64,000 nucleotides of DNA from Paraspadella gotoi (GCA_051294375.1 CM119265.1:3625620-3689619), one strand, 5' to 3'. Shown: positions 13,117 to 25,525, numbered from the stretch's first letter. The notes: generated by a model from the letters alone, not told the origin. Made by a program: numbers and translations.

Positions 13117-14068
13117 ATGAGTTTGAAATCTGTTCATGTTCCCATTTTGGAGAAGTCAGTGGAAGAGTTTGGAAGGTGACGAGAGTGATGGTAAGGACGT
13201 TGAAGGCAAGACTGAAAAATAAAAAGAGAAAAATCACAAGCCATCGTTCAAAAGCATTTTGTCGATGTCGGTTAAGAACGCAGTATCAAAGAAACAAGCA
13301 CCCGCCTTAATTAGCAACAGCTCGATCACAACGGTCCAGAGTAAGAACATTGAAACGTTAGAGACAGTAGTAGCAATACCTAGCTGTAACAAAGAAGCAG
13401 TTGTAGAATCAGTACATGACAGAAAAACAAGAAACTCCTCCCCCAACCCCCGTAAAATGAGTGAGCTTGAGAGAGATGAAGCTCTTTTTAAGGGTAAACT
13501 TCGCTAAAAGAACTCGAATGACGAGGTTTGACCTCGAGCACCAGATCATGAAGGAGGAGGAAGAGGAATTCGAGGAGCTCGGAGGGAACCGACTACCGAT
13601 AGCTGATTGGTAAATAAAAATATTAATAAATAAATAAATAAACAAATAAATAAACAAATAAATAAATACATAAATAAACGAATAAATAAACAAAATCAAT
13701 GTTTTTTTGTCAGGTGTCTCCACCGAGCGGCCTTCTTTCGGACTTACGACAAAGTTCGTGGGGAGGAGAACTTGCTCGGCAAGTTTAAAAACCAAATCGC
13801 CAAAATTGATGACATGTGAGAATTGTGTTTCTTTTCTATATATATATATATACACTTTTTAAATACAAATGCAAATTATTTTTTTATAAATTTTTTTTTT
13901 GTTTTCACATAACCAGTCTCGACGTAGCCGATCACTCGGAAAGTGATAAGGGAAAACCTCACTACCTCCACCACAACGTGGNNNNNNNNNNNNNNNNNNN
14001 NNNNNNCGGAGGGATGTGAGAAAAGTAATCCGCAAAGAATCATCGGGCGGGGCGGCGCGTTCTTCTCT
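13117..14068 (+). pseudogene. Beta-family gene, copy 2 (truncated at 3' end)
   Basis: This is the clearest beta copy. Exon 1 (13,117-13,609) has an acidic, Ser/Lys-rich N-terminus with a possible nuclear localisation patch (KNKKRK), then MSELERDEALFKGKL and an acidic segment ending FEELGGNRLPIADW. After a TAAA-rich intron, exon 2 (13,714-13,815) reads CLHRAAFFRTYDKVRGEEN. Exon 3 starts at 13,917 with ILDVADHSESDKGKP and has VEGREKSNPQRIIG after the gap. Splice phases join correctly (TG|G and AT|T). There are one-base breaks in exon 1. The exon 3 tail is cut short where TTCTTCTC merges into a CT tract at about 14,063. No known family recognised. Confidence 0.5.
13982..14006. other. Assembly gap of 25 N
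   Basis: Exactly 25 undetermined bases inside beta exon 3. The flanks lie only a few bases apart in other copies (see 14,525-14,560), so little or no real sequence need be missing. Confidence 0.95.
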
Positions 14069-14344
14069 CTCTCTGTTTTCTCTTTCTATAATTCTCTCTC
14101 TCTCTGCTTTCTCTTTCTCATAATTCTCTCTCTCTTCTCTGTTTCTCTTTCTAATAGTTTCTATAATTCTCTCTTCTCTCTCTCCTCTCGTTTTCTCTTT
14201 TTCTTTTTCTCTTTCTATTATATAAAAAGATTCTTTGTGTATTGACAAAATTGGATTTTTAAATAGAAAAAAACAAAAATGGACACATCAAAAAATCAAT
14301 TGTGGGGGAATTGCTGAGGCGGATAAAGAGAAGGAAGGAAGCGG

Positions 14345-14760
14345 ATGCCAAAGAAAACTGTAAACTTAAAAGGGGTGATTTTCTTCCTTCAATTTTTAGA
14401 ATATCCACCAAGACAATCGTTATTAGCGCAGATAACTAATGTGGGGTATCGAACCGCCTCATCAAGAAAGAAAAAGGAAGGATTTGAAGAACTTGGCGGC
14501 GCGAGAGTGATAAGGGAAAACCTCACTACCTCCACCACAACGTTGGAGGGACGTTGAGAAAAGTAATCCGCAAAGAATCATCGGGCGGGGCGCGCTTCTT
14601 CTCGAACGCCGTGCTGTGTACTGGCGAGGTTAAACCTCGGAGATGAGGGTCGACGACTCGACAGTGAGGGAGGACGACATGGAGTGCGGCTACAACTATG
14701 TCTTACGTCGGGAGGATGGAAAAAACCCAAAGAAAGCAATTTAGATTAGGCAAAGTAAAG
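14345..14760 (+). pseudogene. Chimeric alpha exon 1 to beta exon 3 fragment, copy 1
   Basis: Alpha exon 1 (from MPKKTVNLKG) runs to the GGCGCGAGA of GGAR. There, instead of the alpha donor, it changes into beta exon 3 at AGTGATAAGGGAAAACC and continues to the beta tail. The same junction recurs at 16,200. The switch point shares GARAGTGATAAG-like sequence in both parents. The beta part is out of frame with the alpha part and there are further one-base breaks, so this is a rearranged remnant. Confidence 0.55.
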
Positions 14761-15195
14761 AGCATAATTATAAAAAGTTAAAAAGGGTAAAAAACGCGGA
14801 ACTTTTGAAGAAAACATTTTTTTGATTTTAATAGTTTTTTGTAAATTTTGATTTGAATTGTTGTTAATAAATTGTTTAAATTTGTGGATAAATTTTATAT
14901 ACTTTGTAGTTTGATTCTCTCTCACTCTCTTCTCTCTCTTACTCTCTCTCTCTGTTCTCTTTCTCTCTGTTTCTCTTTCTATAATTCTCTCTCTCTCCTG
15001 TTTCTCTTTCTATAATTCTCTTCTCTCTCTCTGTTTCTCTCTATGTCTCCCTCTCTGTTCCTCTTTGACTATATAATTTTCTCTCTCTTCTCTTCTCTCT
15101 CTGTTTTCTCTTTTTTCTTTTGTCCGCTTTTCTATTATATAAAAAGATTTTCTTTGTGTATGAACAAATGGACTTTTTAAATAGAAAAACAAATA

Positions 15196-15700
15196 ATGGC
15201 AACACAAAATATCAATGTTGAGCGAAATTGGCCGAGCGTGAAAATAGAAGGAAGGAGGCGATGCCAAAGAAAACTGTAAACTTAAAAGGGGTGATTTTCT
15301 TCCTTCAATTTTTGAAGAATATCCACCAAGACAATCTGCTACTATGCGAAGATAACTAATGCGGAGTTGATCGACCGCCTCGTCGAGAAAGGAAAAGGAA
15401 GGATTTGAAGAAACTTGGCGGCGCCGGAGACTGCCTGTGAGTAAAGTATATATATATTTATATATATAGTAATAAGGTTCTTTTATATTTTACGATCTTT
15501 TTCTTAAAAAAATATATGTATATTCATATTTTGCACCATTTAATGGTTAAACTTAGTTTCATCCCTATCTCCCTCTGTTCCTTTTAGTTGCAGTCCTGTG
15601 TCGGTGCTTCGTGCGGCCTCTCCGCAGATCACTTCCACGGAAGGGCAAACGATCAGATTGATGCCTTCATAAAACTATGTTGATAACAGTTTGAAGACAT
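15196..15700 (+). pseudogene. Alpha-family gene fragment, exons 1 and 2 only
   Basis: It begins with an ATG in the ATGGCAACACAA context, continues through KKTVNLKGVIFF to the GGCG...CTGCCT donor at 15,436/15,437, and has exon 2 at about 15,588-15,700 ending in the GACAT|GTAAG donor. Intron 2 then falls directly into a CT tract at 15,790, so exons 3, 4 and the tail are missing. Small insertions break the frame. Confidence 0.5.
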
Positions 15701-15974
15701 GTAAGGCGTTTGTTTTTTGTTGTTTGTTTGTGTCTCTTTTTATTATCATCCCATAATATATTCTTCTATGTCCTATATAACTTTTATATTACTCTCTCTT
15801 TTGTTTCTCTTTCTATAATTCTCTCTCTCTCTCTGTTTCTCTTTCTAATAGTTTCTATAATTCTCTCTTTCTCTCTCTCTCTCTGTTTTTCTCTTTTTTC
15901 TTTTCTCTCTTTCTATTATATAAAAAGATTTTCTTTGTGTATGACAAATTGGATTTTAATAGGAAAAAACAAAA

Positions 15975-16475
15975 ATGGACACACAAAATATCAATTGGGC
16001 GGCGAATTGGCTGAGGCGGAAAAGAGAAGGAAGGAAGCGATGCCAAAGAAAACTGTAAACTTAAAAGGGGTGATTTTCTTCCTTCAATTTTTAAGAATAT
16101 CCACCAAGACAATCGTTATTATGCGAAGATAACTAATGTGGAGTTGATCGACCGCCTCATCAAGAAAGAAAAGGAAGGATCTTGAAGAACTGGCGGCGCG
16201 AGAGTGATAAGGGAAAACCTCACTACCTCCACACAAACGTGGAGGGACGTGAGAAAAGTAATCCGCAAAGAATCATCGGGCGGAGGCGGCGTTCTTCTCG
16301 ACGCCGTGTCGTGTACGGGAGGTTAAACCTCGGAACGAATGAGGTCGACGACTCCGACAGGTGAGGAGGACGACATGGAGTGCGCTACAACTATGTCTAC
16401 GTCAGGATGGAAAAAACCAAAGAAAGAATTAATTAGGCAAAGTAAAAGATATTATAAAGTAAAAAGGGTAAAAAA
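15975..16475 (+). pseudogene. Chimeric alpha exon 1 to beta exon 3 fragment, copy 2
   Basis: It has the same structure and junction as the fragment at 14,345: alpha exon 1 from ATGGACACACAA to GGCGCGAGA, then beta exon 3 from AGTGATAAGG to the tail (EEDDME, ending near 16,475). Two copies with an identical breakpoint mean the chimera itself was duplicated, or was copied by gene conversion. Confidence 0.55.
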
Positions 16476-16858
16476 CGGAACTTTGAAGAAACTTTTTTTG
16501 ATTTTAATAGTTTTTTCAAAACTTTTGATTTGAATTGTTGTAAATAAATTGTTTAAATTGTGTGTAATAAATTTTATATATTTTGATTTTTGATTCTCTC
16601 TCACTCTCTCTCTCTCTTACTCTCTCTCTCTGTTTCTCTTTCTCTCTGTTTCTCTTTCTATATATTCTCTCTCTCTCTGTTTCTCTTTCTATAATTCTCT
16701 CTCTCTCTCTGTTTCTCTCTATTTCTCTCTCTCTTTCTCTTTCATATCTCTCTTTCTCTCTCTCTCTGTTTTTCTCCTTTTTTTCTTTGTCACCTTTCTA
16801 TTATATAAAAGATTTTCTTTGTGTATGACAAATTGGATTTTTAAATAGAAAAACAAAA

Positions 16859-18400
16859 ATGGCAACACAACAATTCAATTGGAGCGAATTGGCCGAGGCG
16901 GAAAAGAGAAGGAAGGAGGCGATGCCAAAGAAAACTGTAAACTTAAAAGGGGTGATTTTCTTTCTCTTCAATTTTTGAAGAATATTCCACCAAGACAATC
17001 GCTACTATGCGAAGATAACTAATGCGGAGTTGATCGACCGCCTCGTCAGAGAAAGGAAAAGGATGATTTGAAAAACTTGGCGGCGCGAGACTGCCTGTGA
17101 GTAAATATATATATATTTATTATATATAGTAATAAGGTTCTTTTATATTTTACGATCTTTTCTTAAAAAAAATATATGTATATTCATATTTTGCACATTT
17201 AAGTTAAACTTAAGTTTCATCCCCTATCCTCCCTCTTTCCTTTTAGTTGCACGCCTGGTGTCTGCTTCGTGCGGCCTTCTTCGCAGTTCTCCAGGAGGGC
17301 AAACGATCACATTGATGCCTTCATAAACTATGTGATACATTTGAAAGACATGTAAGTTTGTTTTTGTTTTGTTTGTTTGTTTCTCTTTATTATTCATCCC
17401 ATATATATTCTTCTATCTATAATTAACTTTTTATATCTATAATTATGTAAATTTAATGCTTTTTTCCAATTTTTCTTTTTAGTCTCGAGATGACAGACAC
17501 ACCTTTCGAACTGCATCACACTCCCCCCGAACTCCACTACATCACGGAAGGAAAGAAGAACGGAACCCTGAAACGATTTTGGCCCCACACGGAATTGTAA
17601 TGAAGAAGAAGTCGTTTGCAGTGGAGGACAAAAGGGATGGGGAGATTAGGTTTGGTCAAGTTTATGTAGTAGAAAATGAAGATGTGTTTACGGAGGAATT
17701 TACTTCAAACAGACAAATATAATTTTTTTTTTGTTTTTTGTTTCTTTAAACCGTATAGGCAATGTAGACATACATATGACGACTTCAAAGAGAATGAGGC
17801 GAGTATCAACAGGCTCAACTACCGCCTTCGGAATCGGGCGAACTGGGTTTAATTACAGCAACCAGAAGTGGTCGTCTTCAGAATCATGGTGTGCCTTCAA
17901 AGTACAGGAAGAACTTCTTTGGTGAGATGGCGATTCTCGCCCTCCAGGCTCATCTTTGACGAATTGTCTAAACCCAGAGAAATGTGACACTTGTGAAAGC
18001 GGCGTCACAGTCAGATGATCGAAGATTGGGACGAGTAAGTTTTTTCTTGATAACGAAGCAAAAGAAAGTTGGAAAGAAAGACAGAAGGAAAGTCGCGGAG
18101 AGAGGGAGAACATGGTAAGGAAAGAAAAGGAAATGGAAAGAAAAAAAATAGAAAAGAGAGAGTACAGATAAAAAAGAATGCCAAGTTACAGAATCTCAAA
18201 AGAACAATAAACATTTACGAAATTGCTTTAAAACACAACCAAGTAAAAACGAATAAAAGAAGTTCAAGTCGGACTCAGAAGCTTTTCTTCCCGCTCCTCA
18301 TCTCGCTTTTCCTCCTCCTCTCTTTCCTCTTCATCTTCCTGCTCTTCCTCCTTCTCAAAAAGCCGTGTAAACTTTCAAAGACTAGTAAAAAAAATTGAGA
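16859..18400 (+). CDS. Alpha-family gene, array copy 1 (unknown function)
   Basis: Exon model: 16,859-17,096, 17,247-17,351, 17,483 to about 17,720, 17,759-18,034, and a tail within 18,060-18,400. The protein starts MATQQFNWSELAEAEKRRKE; then come TVNLKGVIFF and ELIDRLVEKEK ending GGARLP; exon 2 reads LHAWCLLRAAFF; exon 3 has ILEMTDTPFELHHTPPELHY, ERNPETILAPHG, KKKSFAVEDKRDGE and FGQVYVVENEDVF; exon 4 has QCRHTYDDFKENEAEYQQ, SGDWFNYSNQKWSS and a CX(n)CXXC cluster (NPEKCDTC); the tail is Lys-rich then Ser-rich. Exon 3 reads in frame here because of one extra T absent from copies 2 and 3. Exon 1 has small frame breaks near 16,965. The exon 3 donor is unclear. I recognise no family. Confidence 0.5.
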
Positions 18401-18727
18401 GTAATTGAGTCTGATTCAGATTCAGATTAAGTATAAGGATAATATTATATACTGCAATATGTAAATTAGATTAAAGCATTCTATATACTAATTTGGATAT
18501 TAAAATGAGTACTATAATCTCATTTGCATATTGCAGTAAATCATAATGAAGTGTAAATTCAAACAAAAAATACTTGAATCAAAATGTAATATGAAAATTT
18601 CAGAGCTATTTCAAGATGAGTAGCCATATCTAAATTTTTAACTTATTATGATCCCACACTTTTATAAAACTTCATTGTAATTTTAATAATTTTTATTTTA
18701 AAAAAAACGGTAAGTCCCAGCCAATGC

Positions 18728-19545
18728 GTGACGCCGAAGACGACGACATCACAAAGAAGCTCACCCGAATCAATATCAAGCCTGAACCGGCTTCGCCGGT
18801 AGCTCGATAAAAAACTTAACAAACAAATTAATTATTTAATAAATAAAGTAAAATAAATAAAGTAAATAAATAATAAAGTAAATAAATAAAGTAATAAATA
18901 AATAAAGTAAATAATTAAATTAAGTAAATAAATAAATTAAGTAAATAAATAAATAAGTAAATAAATAAATTAAGTAAATAAATAAATTAAGTAATAAATA
19001 AATAAGTAAATAAATAAATTAAGTAAATAATAAATTAAGTAATAAATAAATTAAGTAAATAAATAAATTAGTAAATAAATGTTTATTTTTTGTCCGGTGA
19101 CTACACCGCGCGGTGTTTTTTCCGCACCTTCAAAAAAACCCTGGGACGACGAGAACTTGCTCGGCAAGTTAAAAAACTATGTCTCAAGATGGATGACATG
19201 TGAGATTGTGTTTCTTTTATATGTACCAACTTTAAATACAAACGTACAAAATATTTTTGTTTAAATGTTTTTATTTTCACACAACAAACATTGAAGTCGC
19301 AGATCGCTCGGCGTGCGATAAAGGAAACCACGATACCTCCGCCACATCGTGGAGGGGCGTGAAAGGAGAATCCTGAACGAATCATTGGACCAGCGGCGTC
19401 GTTCTCGTACAACGCCGAGTATATGGCCTATTGGACGGGATCGACGATCGGACGACGAGGAAAAGGAACTCATGTACTATCACGTTTATCTTGACAAACA
19501 AAGGGCAAGTGATGAAAAAGAAGACTTTTGCAATTGAAGACATGA
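18728..19545 (+). pseudogene. Gamma-family gene, unit 1
   Basis: A short leader frame (MRDAEDDDITKKLTRINIKP, ending SPVAR) precedes the AT-rich tract. The exon at about 19,098-19,199 aligns with beta exon 2: LHRAVFFRTF and then NLLGKLKNYVSKMDD, but the codon matching the beta Cys (TGT) is TGA. The next exon (from about 19,285) reads VADRSACDKGKP, RHIVEGRER and, in a shifted frame, an acidic end DDSDDEEKELMYY with stop after EDFCN. A relic of an alpha-like KKKTFAIEDMRDGE segment follows. The stop and the absence of a usable acceptor before VADRS make it a probable pseudogene. Confidence 0.5.
18808..19079 (+). repeat. AT-rich minisatellite, unit 1
   Basis: Variants of AAGTAAATAAATAAATT, about 13-17 bp each. 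It lies between the gamma leader and the first recognisable gamma exon, in the position of an intron. Confidence 0.85.
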
Positions 19546-20424
19546 GGGATGGGGAACTGAAGTTTGGTCAGGTCTACGTCGTCAATTACGACGTTTTTAT
19601 ATATAATATTACGTAGTATTACGGTTCGAGTTTCCAGAGAGAAAGAATTAATTTTTTAAACGGATAATATCGCGTTCAAAAGGTAAAATTTGATTGAGGA
19701 CAAAAAAGCCTCGGCGGGTCATGGCCTCCGTTTCAAAACAAACAAAAATAAAAATTTTTTAAACACGGTAAACAAGGATTTATAAATAAGAAAAAAAGAA
19801 AGAAAAGGATAGTAGTAGTCGCTCGGATATATCACGAGGTTGTCAAATGTCGCCATTAAATCGCGTTGGAATCGCGAAGTTCAAAGTCATGGCTATCTAG
19901 ATGACGTTCCGTGGAGCGAGATTCTGACTCGGCCCTGGAGAAAACTCACATTTTAATTACACCAACTGAAGCTCATAGCTTTTCAAGTTTGTTAAGGTAA
20001 CCGGAAGATCTAAATTTTCGGTGCTAAATAAAGTAGGAATTGAAAGAAAGAAAAAGTCCCCGATCAGCTTCAACGGGTCCATTTATTAACGTAACGAGTA
20101 GACAATTGAGCGGACAACGGAGTGGACTACAGAGTTGAAAAGCCTGAGGAAAAAACGGGTTACAAATATAACTGGCTCTCTAACAATTATTATTAAATTT
20201 CTAAGCAACAATAGACTAGCTGTTTAACTCGCTAATATACCTACTAGTTTCGGCTTCAGATCTTCATGGTGACCAAATATCGTCAAACATATTTTAGAGA
20301 ATAAAATAAATTATTTGGAGGAAAGGAGATTTCGGCCTTTTCAATCATCGATGGCTGAATGATTAAGAGTCAGGATCGGGATAGACAAAAACAATGACGA
20401 TAATTTGAATGATGGATTAATTGC

Positions 20425-20530
20425 TTAGGTTTCGGTTAGGGATAAGGTTAGTTTAGGGGATAGATATTAGGGATTAGGGTTGTGATTAAGGGTGGGTTTA
20501 GGGTTGGGATTAGGGTAAGGGATTAGGGTC
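20425..20530 (+). repeat. Degenerate TTAGGG-like block, unit 1
   Basis: A G-rich run of TTAGGG variants (GGGATTAGGG, TTTAGGGTTGGGATTAGGGT) on the plus strand, ending at CATTTTTCCCAACGCTAC. It lies exactly at the unit boundary and recurs once per unit. Confidence 0.8.
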
Positions 20531-20549
20531 ATTTTTCCCAACGCTACTT

Positions 20550-21955
20550 TTGAAGAATATCCACCAAGACAATCTCTACTATGCGAAGATAACTAATGCG
20601 GAGTTGATCGACCGCCTCGTCGAGAAAGAAAAGGAAGGATTTGAAGAACTTGGCGGCGCGAGACTGCCTGTGAGTAAATATATATATATTTATATATTAG
20701 TAATAAGGTTCTTTTATATTTTACGATCTTTTTCTTTAAAAAAAATATATGTTATTCATATTTTGCACATTTAATGTTAAACTTTAGTTTCATCCCCTAT
20801 CCTCCCCTCTTTCCTTTTAGTTGCACGCCTGGTGTGCTTCGTGCGGCCTCTTCGCAGTTCTCAGGAAGGCAAACGATCACATTGATGCTTCATAAACTAT
20901 GTGATACATTTGAAAGACATGTAAGTTTGTTTTGTTTTGTTGTTTGTTCTCTTTTATTATCATCCCATATATATTCTTCTATCTATAATTAACTTTTTAT
21001 ATTTCTATAATTATGTAAATTTAATGCTTTTTTTTCCAATTTTTCTTTTTAGTCTCGAGATGACAGACACACCTTCGAACTGCATCACACTCCCCCCGAA
21101 CTCCACTACACACGGAGGAAAGGAAGAACGGAACCCTGAAACGATTTTGGCCCCACACGGAATTGTAATGAAGAAGAAGTCGTTTGCAGTGGAGGACAAA
21201 AGGGATGGGGAGATTAGGTTTGGTCAAGTTTATGTAGTAGAAAATGAAGATGTGTTTACGGAGAATTTACTTCAAACAGACAAATATAATTTTTTTTTTT
21301 TGTTTTTTGTTTTCTTTAAACCGTATAGGCAATGTAGACATACATATGACGACTTCAAGAGAATGAGGCCGAGTATCAACAGGCTCAACTACCGCCTTCG
21401 GAATCGGGCGACTGGTTTAATTACAGCAACCAGAAGTGGTCGTCTTCAGAATCATGTGTGCCTTCAAAGTACAGGAAGAACTTCTTTGGTGAGATGGCGA
21501 TTCTTGCCCTCCAGGCTCACTTTGACGAATGTCTAAACCCAAGAGAATGTGACACTTGTGAAAGCGGCGTCACAGTCAAGTGATCGAGATTGGGACGAGT
21601 AAGTTTTTTTCTTGATAACGAAAGCAAAGAAAGTTGGAAAGAAAGACAGAAGGAAAGTCGGAGAGGAGGAGAAATGGTAAGAAAGAAAAGGAAATGGGAA
21701 AGAAAAAAAATAGAAAAGAGAGAGTACAGATAAAAAAGAATGCCCAAGTTACAGAATCTCAAAAGAACAATAAACATTTACGAAATTGCTTTAAAAACAC
21801 AACCAAGTAAAAACGATAAAAAGAAGTTCAAGTCGGACTCAGAAGCTTCTTCTTCCCGCTCCTCATCTCGCTCTTCCTCCTCCTCTCTTTCCTCTTCATC
21901 TTCCTGCTCTTCCTCCTTCTCAAAAAGCCGTGTAAAACTTTCAAAAGACTAGTAA
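20550..21955 (+). CDS. Alpha-family gene, array copy 2 (5' truncated)
   Basis: Exon model: 20,550-20,669 (first part missing), 20,821-20,920, 21,053 to about 21,290, 21,329-21,598, tail about 21,630-21,952. It differs from copy 1 by lacking one T in exon 3 (ACCTTCGAAC against ACCTTTCGAAC), which shifts the frame unless it is a sequencing error, and by a one-base loss in exon 2. The tail is well preserved: a Lys-rich stretch, then a Ser-rich run ending KSRVKLSKD. With no start codon in front of exon 1 it cannot make the copy 1 N-terminus unless transcription enters from the spacer. Confidence 0.45.
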
Positions 21956-22305
21956 AAAAATTGAGAGTAATTGAGTCTGATTCAGATTCAGATTAAGTAT
22001 AAGATAATATTATATACTGCATATGTAAATTAGATTAAAGCATTTCTATATACTAATTTGGATATTAAAATGAGTACTATAATCTCATTTGCATATTGCA
22101 GTAAATCATAATGAAGTGTAAATTCAAAAAAAAATACTTGAATCAAAATGTAATATGAAAATTTCAGAGCTATTTCAAGATGATTAGCCATATCTAAATT
22201 TTAACTATTATGATCCCACACTTTTATAAAACTTCATTGTAATTTATAATAATTTTTATTTAAAAAAAAACAGTAAGTCCCAGCCAATGCGTGACGCCGA
22301 AAGAC

Positions 22306-23110
22306 GACGACATCACAAAGAAGCTCACCGAATCAATATCAAGCCTGAACCGGCTTCGCCGGTAGGCTCGATAAAAAAACTTAACAAACAAATTAATTAT
22401 TTAATAAATAAAGTAAATAAATAAAGTAAATAAATAAATAAAAGTAAATAAAATAAAGTAAATAAATAAATAAAGTAAATAAATAAATTAAGTAAATAAA
22501 TAAATTAAGTAAATAAATAAATTAAGTAAATAAAATAAATTAAGTAATAATAAATTAAGTAAATAAATAAATTAAGTAAATAAATAAATTAAGTAAATAA
22601 ATAAATTAAGTAAATAAATAAATAAGTAAATAAATAAATAATATGTTTATTTTTTGTCCGGTGACTACACCGCGCGGTGTTTTTCCGCACCTTCAAGAAA
22701 AACCCCTGGGACGACGAGAACTTGCTCGGCAAGTTAAAAAACTATGTCTCCAAGATGGATGACATGTGAGAATTGTGTTTCTTTTTATATGTACAACTTT
22801 AAATACAAACGTACAAAATATTTTTGTTTAAATGTTTTTATTTTTTACACAACCAACATTGAAGTCGCAGATCGCTCGGCGTGCGATAAAGGGAAACCAC
22901 GATACCTCCGCCACATCGTGGAGGGGCGTGAAAGGAGGAATCCTGAACGAATCATTTGAGGCGGCGTCTTCTCGTACAACGCCGAGTATATGGCCTATTG
23001 GAGGGATCGACGATTCGGACGACGAGGAAAAGGAACTCATGTACTATCACGTTTATCTTGACAAACAAAGGGCAAGTGATGAAAAAGAAGACTTTTGCAA
23101 TTGAAGACAT
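22306..23110 (+). pseudogene. Gamma-family gene, unit 2
   Basis: Same parts as unit 1: leader near 22,288-22,373, AT-rich tract 22,378-22,650, exon near 22,664-22,767 with TGA at the conserved Cys position followed by LHRAVFF, and a second exon from about 22,857 with VADRSACDKGKPRYLRH and the acidic end DDSDDEEKELMYY (stop near 23,102). The identical TGA in all three units shows it is inherited, not a base-calling slip. Confidence 0.5.
22378..22650 (+). repeat. AT-rich minisatellite, unit 2
   Basis: Repeats of AAGTAAATAAATAAATT matching the tracts at 18,808 and 25,970; repeat number differs between units. Confidence 0.85.
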
Positions 23111-23990
23111 GAGGGATGGGGAACTGAAGTTTGGTCAGGTCTACGTCGTCAATTACGACGTTTTTATATATAATATTAACGTAGTATTACTGGTTCGAGT
23201 TCCAGAGAAAGAATTAATTTTTTAAACGGATAATATCGCGTTCAAAGGTAAAAATTTGATTGAGGACAAAAAAGCCTCGGCGGGGTTATTGCCTCCGTTT
23301 CAAAACAAACAAAAATACAAAATTTTTAAACACGGTAAACAAGGATTTATAAATAAAGAAAAAAAGAAAGAAGGATAGTAGTAGTCGCTCGGATATATCA
23401 CGAGGTTGTCAAATGTCGCCATTAAATCGCGTTGGAATCGCGAAGTTCAAAGTCATGGCTATCTAGATGACGTTCCTGGGAGCGGAGATTCTGACTCGGC
23501 CCTGGAGAAAACTCACATTTTAATTACACCCAACTGAAGCTCATAGCTTTTCAAGGTTAGTTAAGGTAACCGGAAGATCTAAATTTTCGGTGCTAAATAA
23601 AGTAGGAATTGAAAGAAAGAAGAAAGTCGCCGATCAGCTTCAACGGGTCCATTTATTAACGTAACCGAGTAGACAATTGAGCGGACAACGGAGTGGACTA
23701 CAGAGTTGAAAAGCCTGAGGAAAAAACGGGTTACAAATATAACTGGCTCTCTAACAATTTATATTAAATTTCTAAGCAACAATAGACTAGCTGTTTAACT
23801 CGCTAATTATACCTACTAGTTTCGGCTTCAGATCTTCATGGTGACCAAATATCGTCAAACATATTTAGAGAATAAAATAATTATTTGGAGGAAAGAGATT
23901 TCGGCCTTTTCAATCATCGATGGCTGAATGATTAAGAGTCAGGATCGGGATAGACAAAAACAATGACGATAATTTGAATGATGGATTAAT

Positions 23991-24100
23991 TGCTTAGGGT
24001 TTCGGTTAGGGATAAGGTTAGTTTAGGGGATAGATATTAGGGATTAGGGTTTGTGATTAAGGTGGGTTTAGGGTTGGGATTAGGGTAAGGGATTAGGGTC
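23991..24100 (+). repeat. Degenerate TTAGGG-like block, unit 2
   Basis: Matches the block at 20,425-20,530 with few differences, again directly before alpha exon 1. Confidence 0.8.
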
Positions 24101-24121
24101 ATTTTTTCCAACGCTACTTTT

Positions 24122-25525
24122 TTGAAGAATATCCACCAAGACAATCGCTACTATGCGAAGATAACTAATGCGGAGTTGATCGACCGCCTCGTCGAGAAAG
24201 AAAAGGAAGGATTTGAAGAACTTGGCGGCGCGAGACTGCCTGTGAGTAAATATATATATATTTATATATATAGTAATAAGGTTCTTTTATATTTTACGAT
24301 TCTTTTTCTTTAAAAAAAATATATGTATATCATATTTTGCACATTTAATGTTAAACTTAAGTTTCATCCCCTATCCTCCCCTCTTTCCTTTTAGTTGCAC
24401 GCCTGGTGTCTGCTTCGTGCGGCCTTCTTCGCAGTTCTCAGGAAGGCAAACGATCACATTGATGCTTTCATAAACTATGTGATACATTTGGAAAGACATG
24501 TAAGTTTGTTTTTTGTTTGTTGTTTGTTTGTTCTCTTTTATTATCATCCCATATATATTCTTCTATCTATAATTAACTTTTTATATTCTATAATTATGTA
24601 AATTTAATGCTTTTTTTTCCAATTTTTCTTTTTAGTCTCGAGATGACAGACACACCTTCGAACTGCATCACACTCCCCCCGAAACTCCACTACATCACGG
24701 AAGGAAAGGAAGAACGGAACCCTGAAACGATTTTGGCCCCACACGGAATTGTAATGAAGAAGAAGTCGTTTGCAGTGGAGGACAAAAGGATGGGGAGATT
24801 AGCGTTGGTCAAGTTTATGTAGTAGAAAATGAAGATGTGTTTACGGAGAATTTACTTCAAACGGACAAATATATTCTTTTTTTTTTGTTTTTGTTTTCTT
24901 TATACCGTATAGGCAATGTAGACATACATATGACGACTTCAAAGAGAATGAGGCCGAGTATCAACAGGCTCAACTACCGCCTTCGGAATCGGGCGACTGG
25001 TTTAATTACAGCAACCAGAAGTGGTCGTCTTCAGAATCATGTGTGCCTTCGAAGTACAGGAAGAACTTCTTTGGTGAGATGGCGATTCTCGCCCTCCAGG
25101 CTCACTTTGACGAATGTCTAAACCAGAGAAATGTGACACTTGTGAAAGCGGCGTCACAGTCAAGATGATCGAAGATTGGGACGAGTAAGTTTTTTTCTTG
25201 ATAACGAAGCAAAAGGAAAGTTGGAAAGAAAGACAGAAGGAAAGTCGGAGAGGAGGAGAACATGGTAAGGAAAGAAAAGGAAATGGGAAAGAAAAAAAAT
25301 AGAAAAGAGAGAGTACAGATAAAAAAGAATGCCAAGTTACAGAATCTCAAAAGAACAATAAACATTTACGAAATTGCTTTAAAACACAACCAAGTTAAAA
25401 ACGATAAAAAGAAGTTCAAGTCGGACTCAGAAGCTTCTTCTTCCCGCTCCTCATCTCGCTCTTCTCCTCCTCTCTTCCTCTTCATCTTCCTGCTCTTCCT
25501 CCTTCTCAAAAAAGCCGTGTAAAAC
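24122..25525 (+). CDS. Alpha-family gene, array copy 3 (5' truncated)
   Basis: Exon model: 24,122-24,241, 24,395-24,499, 24,636 to about 24,880, 24,913-25,184, tail about 25,200-25,520. Exon 1 from NIHQDNRYYAKITNAELIDR to GGARLP and exon 2 HAWCLLRAAFFAVLRKANDH are cleanly open here, and exon 4 reads through to MIEDWDE with the NPEKCDTC-like cluster preserved apart from one base. Exon 3 lacks the T present in copy 1. It is the best copy for exons 1, 2 and 4. Confidence 0.45.

Noticed and set aside
16593-18400. Alpha gene as a retrotransposon or virus
   Set aside because: No reverse transcriptase, integrase, capsid, polymerase or terminal repeats were seen, and conserved spliceosomal introns argue for a cellular gene family.
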